From assembly GCA_946414885.1 (NCBI GenBank), contig CAMKQH010000006.1:1-64000 (forward strand): a stretch of 64,000 nt of DNA, given 5' to 3'. The notes beneath the pieces were generated by a model that worked only from the letters and a program-made list of their open reading frames with translations, was not told the origin of the DNA and searched no databases. Shown one piece after another: positions 44,851-53,396 of this stretch (positions within the stretch are counted from its first letter, which is position 1; each line of letters begins with the position of its first letter). A program made the translations under genes and the position numbers. The stretch is from an uncultured Lachnospiraceae bacterium. Lineage in GTDB: Bacteria; Bacillota; Clostridia; Lachnospirales; Lachnospiraceae.

Positions 44851-44872
44851 GAACGGAAAGAGAGAGAACAGA

Positions 44873-46138
44873 ATGGCACTTAGCAAAAAGCCCGTGACGG
44901 GCATGAAGGATATATTGCCGGAGGAAATGCAGATCCGCGATTACGTGATCGGCGTGATCAAGGAGACCTACGGCAAGTTTGGATTTACGTCCATTGAGAC
45001 TCCCTGCGTGGAGAATATTGCAAACCTGACGAATAAGCAGGGCGGCGACAATGAGAAGCTGATCTTTAAGATCTTAAAGCGCGGCGAGAAGCTGAACGTG
45101 GCAGAAGCCACCACCGAAGAGGAAGTGGTGGACGGCGGTCTTCGTTATGACCTGACGGTTCCGCTGGTTCGTTATTATTCCAATAATTCGGCAAATCTGC
45201 CCGCACCTTTTAAGGCATTGCAGATGGGAAACGTATGGCGTGCCGACAGACCTCAGAGAGGCCGTTACCGTCAGTTCATGCAGTGCGACATTGACATCCT
45301 CGGCGAGGCGTCAAACCTTGCTGAGATCGAGCTGATCCTTGCGACTACGACGACCATCAGCAAGCTTGGTTTCAAGAATTTCCAGATCCGCATCAATGAC
45401 CGCCGGATCTTGAAGGCGATGGCGAAGTACGCAGGCTTCAAGGAAGCGGATTATGACGGCGTGTTCATCACCCTCGACAAGATGGATAAGATTGGCACCG
45501 ACGGCGTAATGGCTGAGCTTTTGGAAAAGGGCTACGGCGATGACGCGCAGTGCAAGAAATACTTGGATCTGTTCACGGAAATCCAGAATAGCGCAGACGG
45601 AATCGCATGTCTCATGGATAAGCTGGGAGATTTCCTGGATGCGGACATGATGGCATCCTTCCGCGAGATCGTGGACAGCGTGAAGGCTACGCAGGCTGAC
45701 ACCTTTGAACTGGTATTTGATCCCACGCTGGTACGCGGCATGAGCTACTACACCGGTACGATTTTTGAGATCGCAATGCCGGAGTTCGGCGGAAGCTGCG
45801 GTGGCGGCGGAAGATATGACAAGATGGTTGGCAAGTTCACTGGCCAGGACGTGCCTGCATGTGGTTTCTCCATTGGCTTCGAGCGCATCGTGCTCCTTCT
45901 CATGGAGAGCGGATTCAAGGTACCTACGGCACCCGCGAAGGTTGCATACCTCATCGAAAAGGGTGTTGCCGGCGAGAAACTCTGCGAAGTCATCGCCAAG
46001 GCCCAAGCAGCCCGCGCCGAAGGCAAGCAAGTCCTTGTAGCTCGCATGAACAAAAACAAGAAATTCCAGAAAGAGCAACTGCAAGCTGAAGGATACGTGG
46101 AATTCGAGGAGTTCTACAAAGAGGAGCTCAAGAGATAA
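44873..46138 (+). CDS. hisS: Histidyl-tRNA synthetase
   Basis: HisRS charges tRNA-His. The 421 residues have class II motif 2 around MGNVWRADRPQRGRYRQF, the histidine-A loop RGMSYYTGTIFEI and the GGGGRYD motif 3 region, then a C-terminal anticodon-binding domain (APAKVAYLIEKG to the end). The ATG follows AAAGAGAGAACAG. In many Firmicutes hisS-aspS are an operon under a T-box; here no T-box is seen before hisS, and a large hairpin element separates the two genes. Confidence 0.97.
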   Translation: MALSKKPVTGMKDILPEEMQIRDYVIGVIKETYGKFGFTSIETPCVENIANLTNKQGGDNEKLIFKILKRGEKLNVAEATTEEEVVDGGLRYDLTVPLVRYYSNNSANLPAPFKALQMGNVWRADRPQRGRYRQFMQCDIDILGEASNLAEIELILATTTTISKLGFKNFQIRINDRRILKAMAKYAGFKEADYDGVFITLDKMDKIGTDGVMAELLEKGYGDDAQCKKYLDLFTEIQNSADGIACLMDKLGDFLDADMMASFREIVDSVKATQADTFELVFDPTLVRGMSYYTGTIFEIAMPEFGGSCGGGGRYDKMVGKFTGQDVPACGFSIGFERIVLLLMESGFKVPTAPAKVAYLIEKGVAGEKLCEVIAKAQAARAEGKQVLVARMNKNKKFQKEQLQAEGYVEFEEFYKEELKR

Positions 46139-46195
46139 CTTTAAGAGAAAACTTTATGATAATATTTTTAAGATAATGTTTTAAGGATTACACTA

Positions 46196-46434
46196 CCTCG
46201 AGGGGAGAGGCTTGGTTGTCTTCCTCAGGCATGTGTGCCAAGCGTCGGTACTTAGTTGACGTATGCGGATGAATCCATATGCATTAAATGGATTCATCCA
46301 GCGGCAACTTAGTACCGATACGCTGCACCAGTCGCAGACTTGTCTGCGATCCGAAGCGAAGCGAGGACGAGCCGGAAGGCTCGCCTCAAAAGCGCGAGCG
46401 TGCCTGAGAAGACTGCCAAGCCTCCACCCCGAGG
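46196..46434. other. Large self-complementary intergenic element between hisS and aspS
   Basis: The two ends are complementary over about 36 nt (46196-46233 with 46399-46434, for example AGGCTTGG with CCAAGCCT and TCAGGCA with TGCCTGA). Inside are GCGTCGGTACTTAGTTG (46242-46258) with CAACTTAGTACCGATACGC (46305-46323), a perfect 12-bp hairpin GGATGAATCCAT/ATGGATTCATCC (46267-46299), TCGCAGAC/GTCTGCGA (46332-46349) and CGAGCC-GGAA-GGCTCG (46368-46383). This makes a closed multi-branch RNA or a palindromic mobile repeat. It is not a T-box: no UGGN bulge element or terminator is present. It fills the 326-bp gap between the two genes. Confidence 0.75.
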
Positions 46435-46464
46435 GATGCAAAAACATTGAAAGAGGATTTGAAA

Positions 46465-48261
46465 ATGGCAGAGTCTATGAAGGGATTGAAGAGGACTTGC
46501 AGATGCGCGGAACTCTCCGTTGCGAACGTGGGTCAGACCGTCACCGTGATGGGATGGGTGCAGAAGCAGAGAAACAAAGGAGGTCTGATCTTTGTGGATC
46601 TGCGCGACCGCTCCGGCATCCTGCAGGTGTTGTTTGAGGAAGAGATTTGCGGCAGTGAGGCTTTTGAGAAGGCCAGCAAGCTGCGCAGCGAGTTTGTGGT
46701 TGCCGTTGTGGGAACCGTGGTGAGCAGAAATGCTGACGTAAATGAGAAGATGGCAACGGGTGCCATCGAGGTTCAGGCGAAGGAGGTCCGCATCCTTTCC
46801 GAGGCACAGACGCCTCCCTTCCCCATCGAGGCTGATTCCAAGACGAAGGAAGAGCTGAGATTAAAGTATCGCTATTTGGATCTGAGAAGACCTGACATCC
46901 AGAAGAACCTGATCCTGAGAAGCAAGATCGCGACCACGATCCGTACCTTTCTTGCGGCAGAAGGCTTCCTGGAGATCGAGACGCCGATCCTGAATAAGTC
47001 TACGCCGGAGGGCGCAAGAGATTATCTGGTGCCGAGCCGCGTACATCCCGGAACGTTCTATGCGCTTCCGCAGTCGCCCCAGATCTTTAAGCAGCTGCTG
47101 ATGTGCTCCGGATATGACCGTTATTTCCAGATCGCAAAGTGCTTCCGCGATGAGGACCTTCGCGCGGACCGTCAGCCAGAGTTCACGCAGGTGGACCTGG
47201 AGATGAGCTTTGTGACGGAAGAGGACGTGATGGATGCCACTGAGCGCATGGTGGCAAAGGTTTGCAAGGAGGCCATCGGTCTGGACGTGCAGCTTCCCCT
47301 GAAGCGCATGACCTGGAATGAGGCCATGAACCGTTTCGGTTCCGACAAGCCTGACACTAGATTTGGATTGGAACTGACTGACGTTTCCGAGGTCGTAAAG
47401 GATTGCGGCTTTAGCGTATTCTCCGGTGCCGTGCAGGGCGGCGGAAGCGTTCGCGGCATTAACGTAAAAGGACAGGCAGAGATGCCCAGAAAGAAGATCG
47501 ACGCGCTGGTAGAGTTCGCAAAGGGCTATGGCGTAAAGGGTCTGGCTTATCTTGGCGTGTTGCCTGACGGTACGTATAAGTCTTCCTTCGCGAAGTTTAT
47601 GACGGAAGAGGAACTGAAGGCATTGGTTGACGCAATGCAGGGCGAGCCTGGCGACTTGCTGTTGTTTGCGGCTGACCGCCTGAAGATCGTATGGAACGTA
47701 CTTGGCGCGCTGCGCTGCGAGCTCGCAAGGCAGCTGGGCCTGATCGATGAAGATAAGTTTAATTTCCTTTGGGTGACGGAGTTCCCTCAGTTCGAGTGGA
47801 GCGACGAGGAGGAGAGATTTGTTGCGATGCATCATCCCTTCACCATGCCCATGGAGGAGGATCTGCCGATGCTGGAGAGCGATCCCGGCGCGGTTCGCGC
47901 AAAGGCTTACGACATTGTACTCAATGGCGTTGAGCTTGGCGGCGGAAGCGTCCGTATTTTCCAGGATGACGTGCAGGAGAGAATGTTCCGTGCACTTGGA
48001 TTTACGAATGAAAAGGCACATGAGCAGTTCGGATTCCTTCTGGATGCCTTTAAGTATGGCGTTCCGCCTCATGCAGGACTGGCCATCGGTTTGGACCGCT
48101 TCGTGATGCTGTTGACAAAGGCGGAGAGCATCCGTGAGGTGATCGCATTCCCGAAGGTGAAGGATGCGTCCTGTCTCATGAGCGATTGCCCGAACGTGGT
48201 GGATCCTGCACAATTGAAGGAACTTTGCTTGGAGATCGTACCCGAAGAGGAGACGAAGTAA
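46465..48261 (+). CDS. aspS: Aspartyl-tRNA synthetase
   Basis: AspRS charges tRNA-Asp. The 598 residues match the bacterial type: N-terminal OB fold (GWVQKQRNKGGLIFVDLRDRSGILQV), class II motif 2 (CFRDEDLRADRQPEFTQVDLEM), the bacterial GAD insertion (about 285-420) and motif 3 with GLAIGLDRFVMLL. The ATG at 46465 is preferred because AAAGAGG at 46450-46456 lies 8 bases before it; a TTG at 46447 would overlap that site. It is followed 3 bp later by the Sfp-type gene. Confidence 0.96.
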   Translation: MAESMKGLKRTCRCAELSVANVGQTVTVMGWVQKQRNKGGLIFVDLRDRSGILQVLFEEEICGSEAFEKASKLRSEFVVAVVGTVVSRNADVNEKMATGAIEVQAKEVRILSEAQTPPFPIEADSKTKEELRLKYRYLDLRRPDIQKNLILRSKIATTIRTFLAAEGFLEIETPILNKSTPEGARDYLVPSRVHPGTFYALPQSPQIFKQLLMCSGYDRYFQIAKCFRDEDLRADRQPEFTQVDLEMSFVTEEDVMDATERMVAKVCKEAIGLDVQLPLKRMTWNEAMNRFGSDKPDTRFGLELTDVSEVVKDCGFSVFSGAVQGGGSVRGINVKGQAEMPRKKIDALVEFAKGYGVKGLAYLGVLPDGTYKSSFAKFMTEEELKALVDAMQGEPGDLLLFAADRLKIVWNVLGALRCELARQLGLIDEDKFNFLWVTEFPQFEWSDEEERFVAMHHPFTMPMEEDLPMLESDPGAVRAKAYDIVLNGVELGGGSVRIFQDDVQERMFRALGFTNEKAHEQFGFLLDAFKYGVPPHAGLAIGLDRFVMLLTKAESIREVIAFPKVKDASCLMSDCPNVVDPAQLKELCLEIVPEEETK

Positions 48262-48264
48262 TTT

Positions 48265-49065
48265 ATGTGGAAAGCCTGTTATCTTTTGGATATGGGACAA
48301 GAGCAAGCGATGATGCAAGAAATGGAGGCGCTTCTGGACAGGGAGCGCCTTCTTAAGTATCAAGGCATGAAGGATGGTCGGGCGAAGGTGCTGTGCCTTG
48401 GCGCGGGAGTCCTTTTGCGGCTTGCCTGGGCGGAGAGCCAGAGCAGGCTTTTATTGGATGAGAGCCAGAGCGGGCTTTGCAAGGACGAGAGTCAAAACGG
48501 AGCGTTCCCGGACGAGAGCCAAAGCGAACGGGAAGCGCCGTCGATCCTTACGCCGTCTGAGGTCGTAAGGCGCCTTGGAGAGCTTCCGAAGTGTCCGGAG
48601 CCTCGGTATCGCCATAGTGAAAAAGGAAAGCCCTATTTTGAGGATTCGCCGCTTTCCTTTAGCCTGTCGCATTCCGGTGACATGGTGCTCTGTGCGATCG
48701 CGGATCATGAGATTGGCGCTGACCTGCAACGGGTCACGGAGGTTCGATGGGAGCAGCTGGCAGAGCGTTATTACTCCCCGCAGGAGCAGGATTATCTCGG
48801 GATTTTTGCGGAGAAGAATGCAGGGTGTTTCCGACCTTCCGAGGAGAATGCAAGGCTGGAATTCTTTAGCCTGTGGTGCAGGAAGGAAGCCTATGGCAAG
48901 ATGACGGGCGAGGGCGTGGCACCGTATCTGGGACGGCCGATCTTGGAGGAAGAGGCAGGCATTTCGATCTGGGAAGGGCTGTTGGACCTTCGCGAGGAAA
49001 CCTATTGTTATTGCATCACGGAGCAGGATGCAAGGAAGTTGTTTGTGGAGAACTTACAGGGGTAG
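48265..49065 (+). CDS. 4'-phosphopantetheinyl transferase (Sfp type) with an internal tandem repeat
   Basis: Sfp-type enzymes attach phosphopantetheine to carrier proteins. The 266 residues include FSLSHSGDMVLCAI, the metal-binding GADLQRV (about 150-156) and the FFSLWCRKEAYGKMTGEG signature (about 208-225), which are the family hallmarks. Residues 57-88 hold four ESQS/N units of 9 residues each in a region where the family normally has a loop. No carrier-protein operon is next to it; aspS lies upstream and an ABC exporter downstream. The insertion is unlikely to affect the active site. Confidence 0.9.
   Translation: MWKACYLLDMGQEQAMMQEMEALLDRERLLKYQGMKDGRAKVLCLGAGVLLRLAWAESQSRLLLDESQSGLCKDESQNGAFPDESQSEREAPSILTPSEVVRRLGELPKCPEPRYRHSEKGKPYFEDSPLSFSLSHSGDMVLCAIADHEIGADLQRVTEVRWEQLAERYYSPQEQDYLGIFAEKNAGCFRPSEENARLEFFSLWCRKEAYGKMTGEGVAPYLGRPILEEEAGISIWEGLLDLREETYCYCITEQDARKLFVENLQG
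48433..48525 (+). repeat. 27-bp in-frame tandem repeat inside the Sfp-type gene
   Basis: Four tandem units of 27 bp start at 48433, 48460, 48487 and 48514 (the last incomplete). Each starts GAGAGCCAGAGC or a near form and encodes ESQS or ESQN plus five variable residues ending in Asp. The units have diverged by several bases, so the array is not very recent. Confidence 0.8.
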
Positions 49066-49068
49066 GAC

Positions 49069-50871
49069 ATGAAAAAGTTAATGAAGTATTTGAAAAGCTA
49101 TCGGAAGGAATGTATCATCGCACCGCTGTTTAAACTGTTGGAAGCGTGCTTTGAGCTCTTCGTGCCGCTGGTGATCGTGAGGATCATTGACGTGGGCGTG
49201 GGGCAGGGTGACAAGACGTGCGTCATTCAGATGGGTGCGCTTCTGATCGTACTTGCGGTCATCGGCTTGTCCTGTGCGGTGACGGCGCAGTTTTTTGCGG
49301 CAAAGGCGGCAGTGGGATTCTCCACGAAGCTGAGGGAAGTGCTGTTTGGGCACATTGAGGGGCTTTCGTTTACGGACGTGGATCAGGCCGGGACTTCCAC
49401 CATGATCACGCGCATGACCAGTGACGTGAATCAAGTGCAGTCCGGCGTGAACATGACGCTTCGTCTTTTCCTTAGATCCCCCATCGTGGTGTTTGGTGCC
49501 ATGATCATGGCGTTTACGATCGACGTCAAGATGGCGTTGGTATTTGTGGTTGCGATCCCCTTGCTTGCCGTGATCGTGTTTGGCATCATGCTGATCACCA
49601 TGCCGCTGTACAAAAAGGTGCAGGGCGGGCTCGACAAGGTGCTTGGAATCACCAGGGAGAATCTGACGGGCGTTCGCGTGATCCGCGCGTTCCATCAGGA
49701 GCAGAGAGAGGAAGAGCGGTTCCAGGAGAGCAATCAGAATCTGACGAACATGCAGAAATTCGTTGGAAAGATCAGTGCCTTCATGAATCCCGTGACCTAC
49801 GTGATCGTGAACGTGGCAGCCATCGTCTTGATCTATAAGGGCGGGCTGAAGGTGGAGATCGGTGAACTCACCCAAGGTCAGGTAGTCGCAATTTTGGATT
49901 ACATGTCGCAGATCCTGGTGGAGCTTGTGAAGCTGGCAAACCTGATCATATTGATGACAAAGGCAATGGCATGTGCTGACAGAGTGGCAGCAGTGCTGGA
50001 GATCGGCGAGAATGGGGATAACGCCGCAGAAGGAGAGAAGACCACGGCGGATGACGCGGATGCGGAAGACCGCAAGGCTGCCTTCATCGGTGAGTCCGTT
50101 CGGAATAGAAAGGGCGGGTTCCTTACGTTTGATCACGTGTCCTTGAAATACAAGGGCGCAGGCGAGGAGACGCTGGAGGACGTCAGCATTGACGTGCGCA
50201 AGGGCGACGTCATTGGCGTCATCGGAGGTACCGGCTCAGGAAAGACTTCGTTTGTCAACTTGATCCCTAAGTTTTACGAGGCGACAAAGGGAAGCATTAC
50301 CTTGAATGGAAAGAACTTGAATGATTACGACGAGACGGAGCTTAGAAAGCGCGTTGGCGTGGTTCCGCAGAAGGCGGTTCTTTTCCAGGGAACCATTCGT
50401 TCCAATCTTCTCTGGGGCAAAGAGAATGCCACGGAGGAGGAGATGTGGCGCGCGCTGGAGCTTGCGCAGGCGAAGGAGATCGTTGAGGGGAAGGACGGCA
50501 TGCTGGAGGCAGAGGTTGCCCAGAATGGCCGGAATTTCTCGGGCGGACAGCGTCAGCGTCTGACCATCGCGAGAGCGCTGATCAGAAGGCCGGAGATTTT
50601 GATCTTGGATGACAGTGCCTCCGCGCTGGACTACGCGACGGATGCGAAGCTCCGCAATTCCATCAAGAGCATCAAGGATGAGACCACTACGTTCATTGTT
50701 TCCCAGAGGGCTTCCAGCATCAGGCATGCGGACCAGATCCTTGTCTTGGAGGATGGCCGCGTGGCAGGACTTGGAACCCACGATGAACTCTTGGAGAACT
50801 GTGAAGTATATCAGGAAATCTATTATTCCCAGTATCCTGAGGAGAGAAAGGGGGCGGTGAGCGTTGGCTAA
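49069..50871 (+). CDS. ABC exporter half, degenerate-site subunit (multidrug type)
   Basis: The 600-residue half-transporter has six membrane helices in the first 320 residues and an ATPase domain with Walker A GGTGSGKTS, signature FSGGQRQRLTIARAL and Walker B ILILDDSASALD. The residue after Walker B is Asp instead of the catalytic Glu, so this subunit forms the degenerate site of a heterodimer. It overlaps the partner gene by 8 bp. The pair resembles TM287/288- and YheHI-type multidrug or lipid exporters. Substrate unknown. Confidence 0.9.
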   Translation: MKKLMKYLKSYRKECIIAPLFKLLEACFELFVPLVIVRIIDVGVGQGDKTCVIQMGALLIVLAVIGLSCAVTAQFFAAKAAVGFSTKLREVLFGHIEGLSFTDVDQAGTSTMITRMTSDVNQVQSGVNMTLRLFLRSPIVVFGAMIMAFTIDVKMALVFVVAIPLLAVIVFGIMLITMPLYKKVQGGLDKVLGITRENLTGVRVIRAFHQEQREEERFQESNQNLTNMQKFVGKISAFMNPVTYVIVNVAAIVLIYKGGLKVEIGELTQGQVVAILDYMSQILVELVKLANLIILMTKAMACADRVAAVLEIGENGDNAAEGEKTTADDADAEDRKAAFIGESVRNRKGGFLTFDHVSLKYKGAGEETLEDVSIDVRKGDVIGVIGGTGSGKTSFVNLIPKFYEATKGSITLNGKNLNDYDETELRKRVGVVPQKAVLFQGTIRSNLLWGKENATEEEMWRALELAQAKEIVEGKDGMLEAEVAQNGRNFSGGQRQRLTIARALIRRPEILILDDSASALDYATDAKLRNSIKSIKDETTTFIVSQRASSIRHADQILVLEDGRVAGLGTHDELLENCEVYQEIYYSQYPEERKGAVSVG

Positions 50872-52627
50872 GACGAAGGAAAAGCTTGCGTTAGACAAGA
50901 AGACGACTTGGAAAAAGGTCTTTCAATACGTAAAGAAGTACTGGTTCATGCTGGTTCTGTCATTTATTCTGGCAGCAGTTACCGTAGCCTTTACGCTGTA
51001 CTTGCCCATCCTCACCGGTCAGGCCGTTGACGAGATGATCGGTCCCGGCCAAGTGGACATGGCAGTGATCACGGGATTATTGAAGAAGATTGGAATTGCC
51101 ATTTTGATCACGGCGGCAGCGCAGTGGATCATGAATATCTGTAATAACTACGTTTGCTATCACGTGGTGCGGGACATCCGTCGGGATGCCTTCCAGAAGA
51201 TTGAGATCCTGCCCCTGAGCTATCTTGACAGTCATGCGGCAGGCGACGTGGTAAGCCGCGTCGTTGCAGACGTTGATACCTTTGCGGACGGCTTGCTTAT
51301 GGGATTTACGCAGCTCTTTACTGGCGTGCTGACCATCGGCGGAACGCTGGTTTTCATGCTGATCTACAGTGCTCCCATCGCACTTGTCGTGGTGTGCCTT
51401 ACGCCAATTTCTTTCCTGGTAGCAAAGTTCATCGCGACGCACACCCATGACATGTTCCAGGAGCAGAGCAAGACGAGGGGTGAACAGACGGCCCTGATCA
51501 ATGAGATGGTGGAGAATCAGAAGGTGGTCCGCATGTTCTCACGGGAAGAAGAGGTAAAGGAGCGGTTTGGGGAGATCAATGACAGACTGCAAAAGTGCTC
51601 CCTGAAGGCGATCTTTTATTCCTCTCTGGTAAATCCCTGCACGAGATTTGTCAACAGTATCGTGTACGCGGGCGTGGCGATCTTTGGCGCGTTCCTGGCG
51701 ATCGGGGGAGGCATCTCCGTCGGAAATCTCTATTGCTTCTTGAGATATGCAAACCAGTACACCAAGCCTTTTAACGAGATCTCGGGCGTGGTGACGGAGC
51801 TGCAGAACGCGTTTGTCTGCGCGTCGAGAGTATTCGCACTGATCGATGAAAAGCCTCAGGTGCCCGAGGATGCGGATGCCGTGGAACTTGGTACGGCAAA
51901 GGGCAACGTGGAGCTTCGGGACGTATACTTCTCCTACGTGCCTGAGAAGAAGCTGATCGAGAACTTTAACCTCAGCGTAAAGCCCGGCCAGAGAGTGGCG
52001 ATCGTGGGTCCTACGGGCTGTGGCAAGACCACCGTCATCAATTTGCTGATGCGTTTCTATGACGTGAATTCCGGAAGCATTTCCGTGGAGGGAGTCGACG
52101 TGCGGCACCTCACCAGGGGAAGCCTTAGGACCAATTATGGCATGGTGCTTCAAGAGACCTGGCTACGCGGCGGAACGATCCTGGATAACATCCGCATGGG
52201 AAAGCCTGATGCGACGGAAGAGGAAGTGAAGGCAGCCGCAAAGGCCGCGCACGCACACAGCTTCATCAAGCGTCTCCCGAAGGGCTACCACACCGTGATC
52301 ACAGAGGACGGCGGAAGTCTTTCCCAGGGCCAGAAGCAGCTCCTTTGCATCGCGCGCGTCATGCTGTGCCTGCCGCCCATGCTGATTTTGGATGAGGCGA
52401 CGAGCTCCATCGATACCAGAACGGAGATCCGGATCCAGAAGGCTTTCGCAAAGATGATGGAGGGAAGAACGAGCTTTATCGTGGCCCACAGACTTTCCAC
52501 CATCCGCGAGGCAGACGTGATCCTTGTCATGAAGGACGGCAACATCATTGAGCAGGGAAATCACGAGACGCTACTTGCGCAGAACGGATTCTACACGAAC
52601 CTGTACAACAGCCAGTTCGCAGGTTGA
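50864..52627 (+). CDS. ABC exporter half, catalytic-site subunit (multidrug type)
   Basis: The 587-residue partner has six membrane helices and an ATPase domain with Walker A GPTGCGKTT, Walker B MLILDEATSSID with the catalytic Glu, and an altered signature LSQGQKQ in place of LSGGQ. In the heterodimer, its weak signature pairs with the Asp-type Walker B of the upstream subunit, so both defects fall in the same ATP site, as in known asymmetric exporters. The start is TTG at 50864 with AAAGGGGG about 9 bases upstream. A hairpin terminator follows. Confidence 0.9.
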   Translation: MAKTKEKLALDKKTTWKKVFQYVKKYWFMLVLSFILAAVTVAFTLYLPILTGQAVDEMIGPGQVDMAVITGLLKKIGIAILITAAAQWIMNICNNYVCYHVVRDIRRDAFQKIEILPLSYLDSHAAGDVVSRVVADVDTFADGLLMGFTQLFTGVLTIGGTLVFMLIYSAPIALVVVCLTPISFLVAKFIATHTHDMFQEQSKTRGEQTALINEMVENQKVVRMFSREEEVKERFGEINDRLQKCSLKAIFYSSLVNPCTRFVNSIVYAGVAIFGAFLAIGGGISVGNLYCFLRYANQYTKPFNEISGVVTELQNAFVCASRVFALIDEKPQVPEDADAVELGTAKGNVELRDVYFSYVPEKKLIENFNLSVKPGQRVAIVGPTGCGKTTVINLLMRFYDVNSGSISVEGVDVRHLTRGSLRTNYGMVLQETWLRGGTILDNIRMGKPDATEEEVKAAAKAAHAHSFIKRLPKGYHTVITEDGGSLSQGQKQLLCIARVMLCLPPMLILDEATSSIDTRTEIRIQKAFAKMMEGRTSFIVAHRLSTIREADVILVMKDGNIIEQGNHETLLAQNGFYTNLYNSQFAG

Positions 52628-52675
52628 CGGACGACGGGCTTCCTGGTTTTATAAACAAAGGGGACGATTTCAAAT

Positions 52676-52730
52676 CTCCCGCATATCATGGAATGAGAAA
52701 CTTACGTACCATGAATGCGGGAGGTTTTTT
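52676..52730 (+). terminator. Exporter terminator hairpin whose 3' arm contains the amidase ribosome site
   Basis: CTCCCGCAT (52676-52684) pairs perfectly with ATGCGGGAG (52715-52723), and inside it TCATGG pairs with CCATGA; GTTTTTT follows directly. The 3' arm GCGGGAGG is also the only ribosome site for the amidase ATG at 52731. The hairpin would both end exporter transcripts and hide the amidase ribosome site in any read-through RNA. Confidence 0.8.
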
Positions 52731-53255
52731 ATGGCTTTGATCGTTTTGGATGCCGGACACGGGGGAGAAAACCCTGGCGCCACGTACCAGGGAAGACAGG
52801 AGAAGGATGATGCGCTGCAGCTGGTGTTGGCAGTGGGAAAAATCCTGGAAAGAAACGGACAGGACGTCTATTATACGAGGACGTCGGACGTCTATGAATC
52901 GCCGGCACAGAAGGCCGCGGAGGCGAACCAGACTGGAGCGGACTACTTTGTCTCCATTCACCGGAATTCAAGCCCTTATCCCAATCAGTATACGGGGGTG
53001 GAGAGCCTCGTATATAACAAGTATGGCTCGGCCGCGCGGATGGCAAGAAACATTAACGCGGAGCTCGAAAAGGTGGGATTTGCCAATCAGGGCATCCAGG
53101 AGAGGCCGAATCTGGCGGTGCTGCGCCGCACCAGAATGCCGGCAGTGCTCGTTGAGGTCGGATTTATCAATACGGACGCGGACAATGCCCTTTTGGACAG
53201 CCGGTTTGATGACGTGGCAAACGCCATCGCGAAGGGGATTTTGGAGAGTTTGTAG
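52731..53255 (+). CDS. N-acetylmuramoyl-L-alanine amidase (Amidase_3)
   Basis: The 174-residue zinc enzyme cuts the bond between muramic acid and the peptide stem of peptidoglycan. It shows LDAGHGGENPGA with the first zinc His, YTRTSD, SIHRNSS with the second His, and LVEVGFINT with the catalytic Glu. No signal peptide or wall-binding domain is present, so release or export is not explained; phage-type or sporulation amidases can look like this. The ATG at 52731 is set by GGGAGG at 52719-52724. It stands alone before the Bce-type operon. Confidence 0.9.
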   Translation: MALIVLDAGHGGENPGATYQGRQEKDDALQLVLAVGKILERNGQDVYYTRTSDVYESPAQKAAEANQTGADYFVSIHRNSSPYPNQYTGVESLVYNKYGSAARMARNINAELEKVGFANQGIQERPNLAVLRRTRMPAVLVEVGFINTDADNALLDSRFDDVANAIAKGILESL

Positions 53256-53302
53256 GGCATTGCGGCGAGGAAGGGCAGATTGGTTGCCAGGGCCGTCAAA
53301 AG

Positions 53303-53332
53303 TTGACAAGGAAACGGGAAATCCATTATACT
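53303..53332 (+). promoter_or_regulatory. Promoter of the response regulator/kinase pair
   Basis: TTGACA (53303-53308) and TATACT (53327-53332) with an 18-bp spacer lie about 65 bp before the response regulator gene. Confidence 0.7.
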
Positions 53333-53396
53333 AAGAGAGGTTCGCCGAAGCAGTTTCGCGGCGGATCTAGGTTACGACAGGAAAGGCGGGAACGCT

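Noticed and set aside
44851-44872. T-box leader before hisS
   Set aside because: Only 22 bp separate the zinc-ribbon gene from hisS, too short for any leader.
46139-46464. T-box riboswitch for aspS
   Set aside because: There is no conserved T-box sequence, specifier loop or terminator/antiterminator pair, and the structure closes on itself before the ribosome site.
46263-46637. Protein-coding frame across the hisS-aspS gap
   Set aside because: It is an open frame created by the palindromic element and the start of aspS in another frame; no ribosome site or family pattern.
46861-48363. Long antisense frame opposite aspS
   Set aside because: It is a shadow of strong codon bias in aspS, with His/Leu/Gln-rich nonsense sequence and no start signal.
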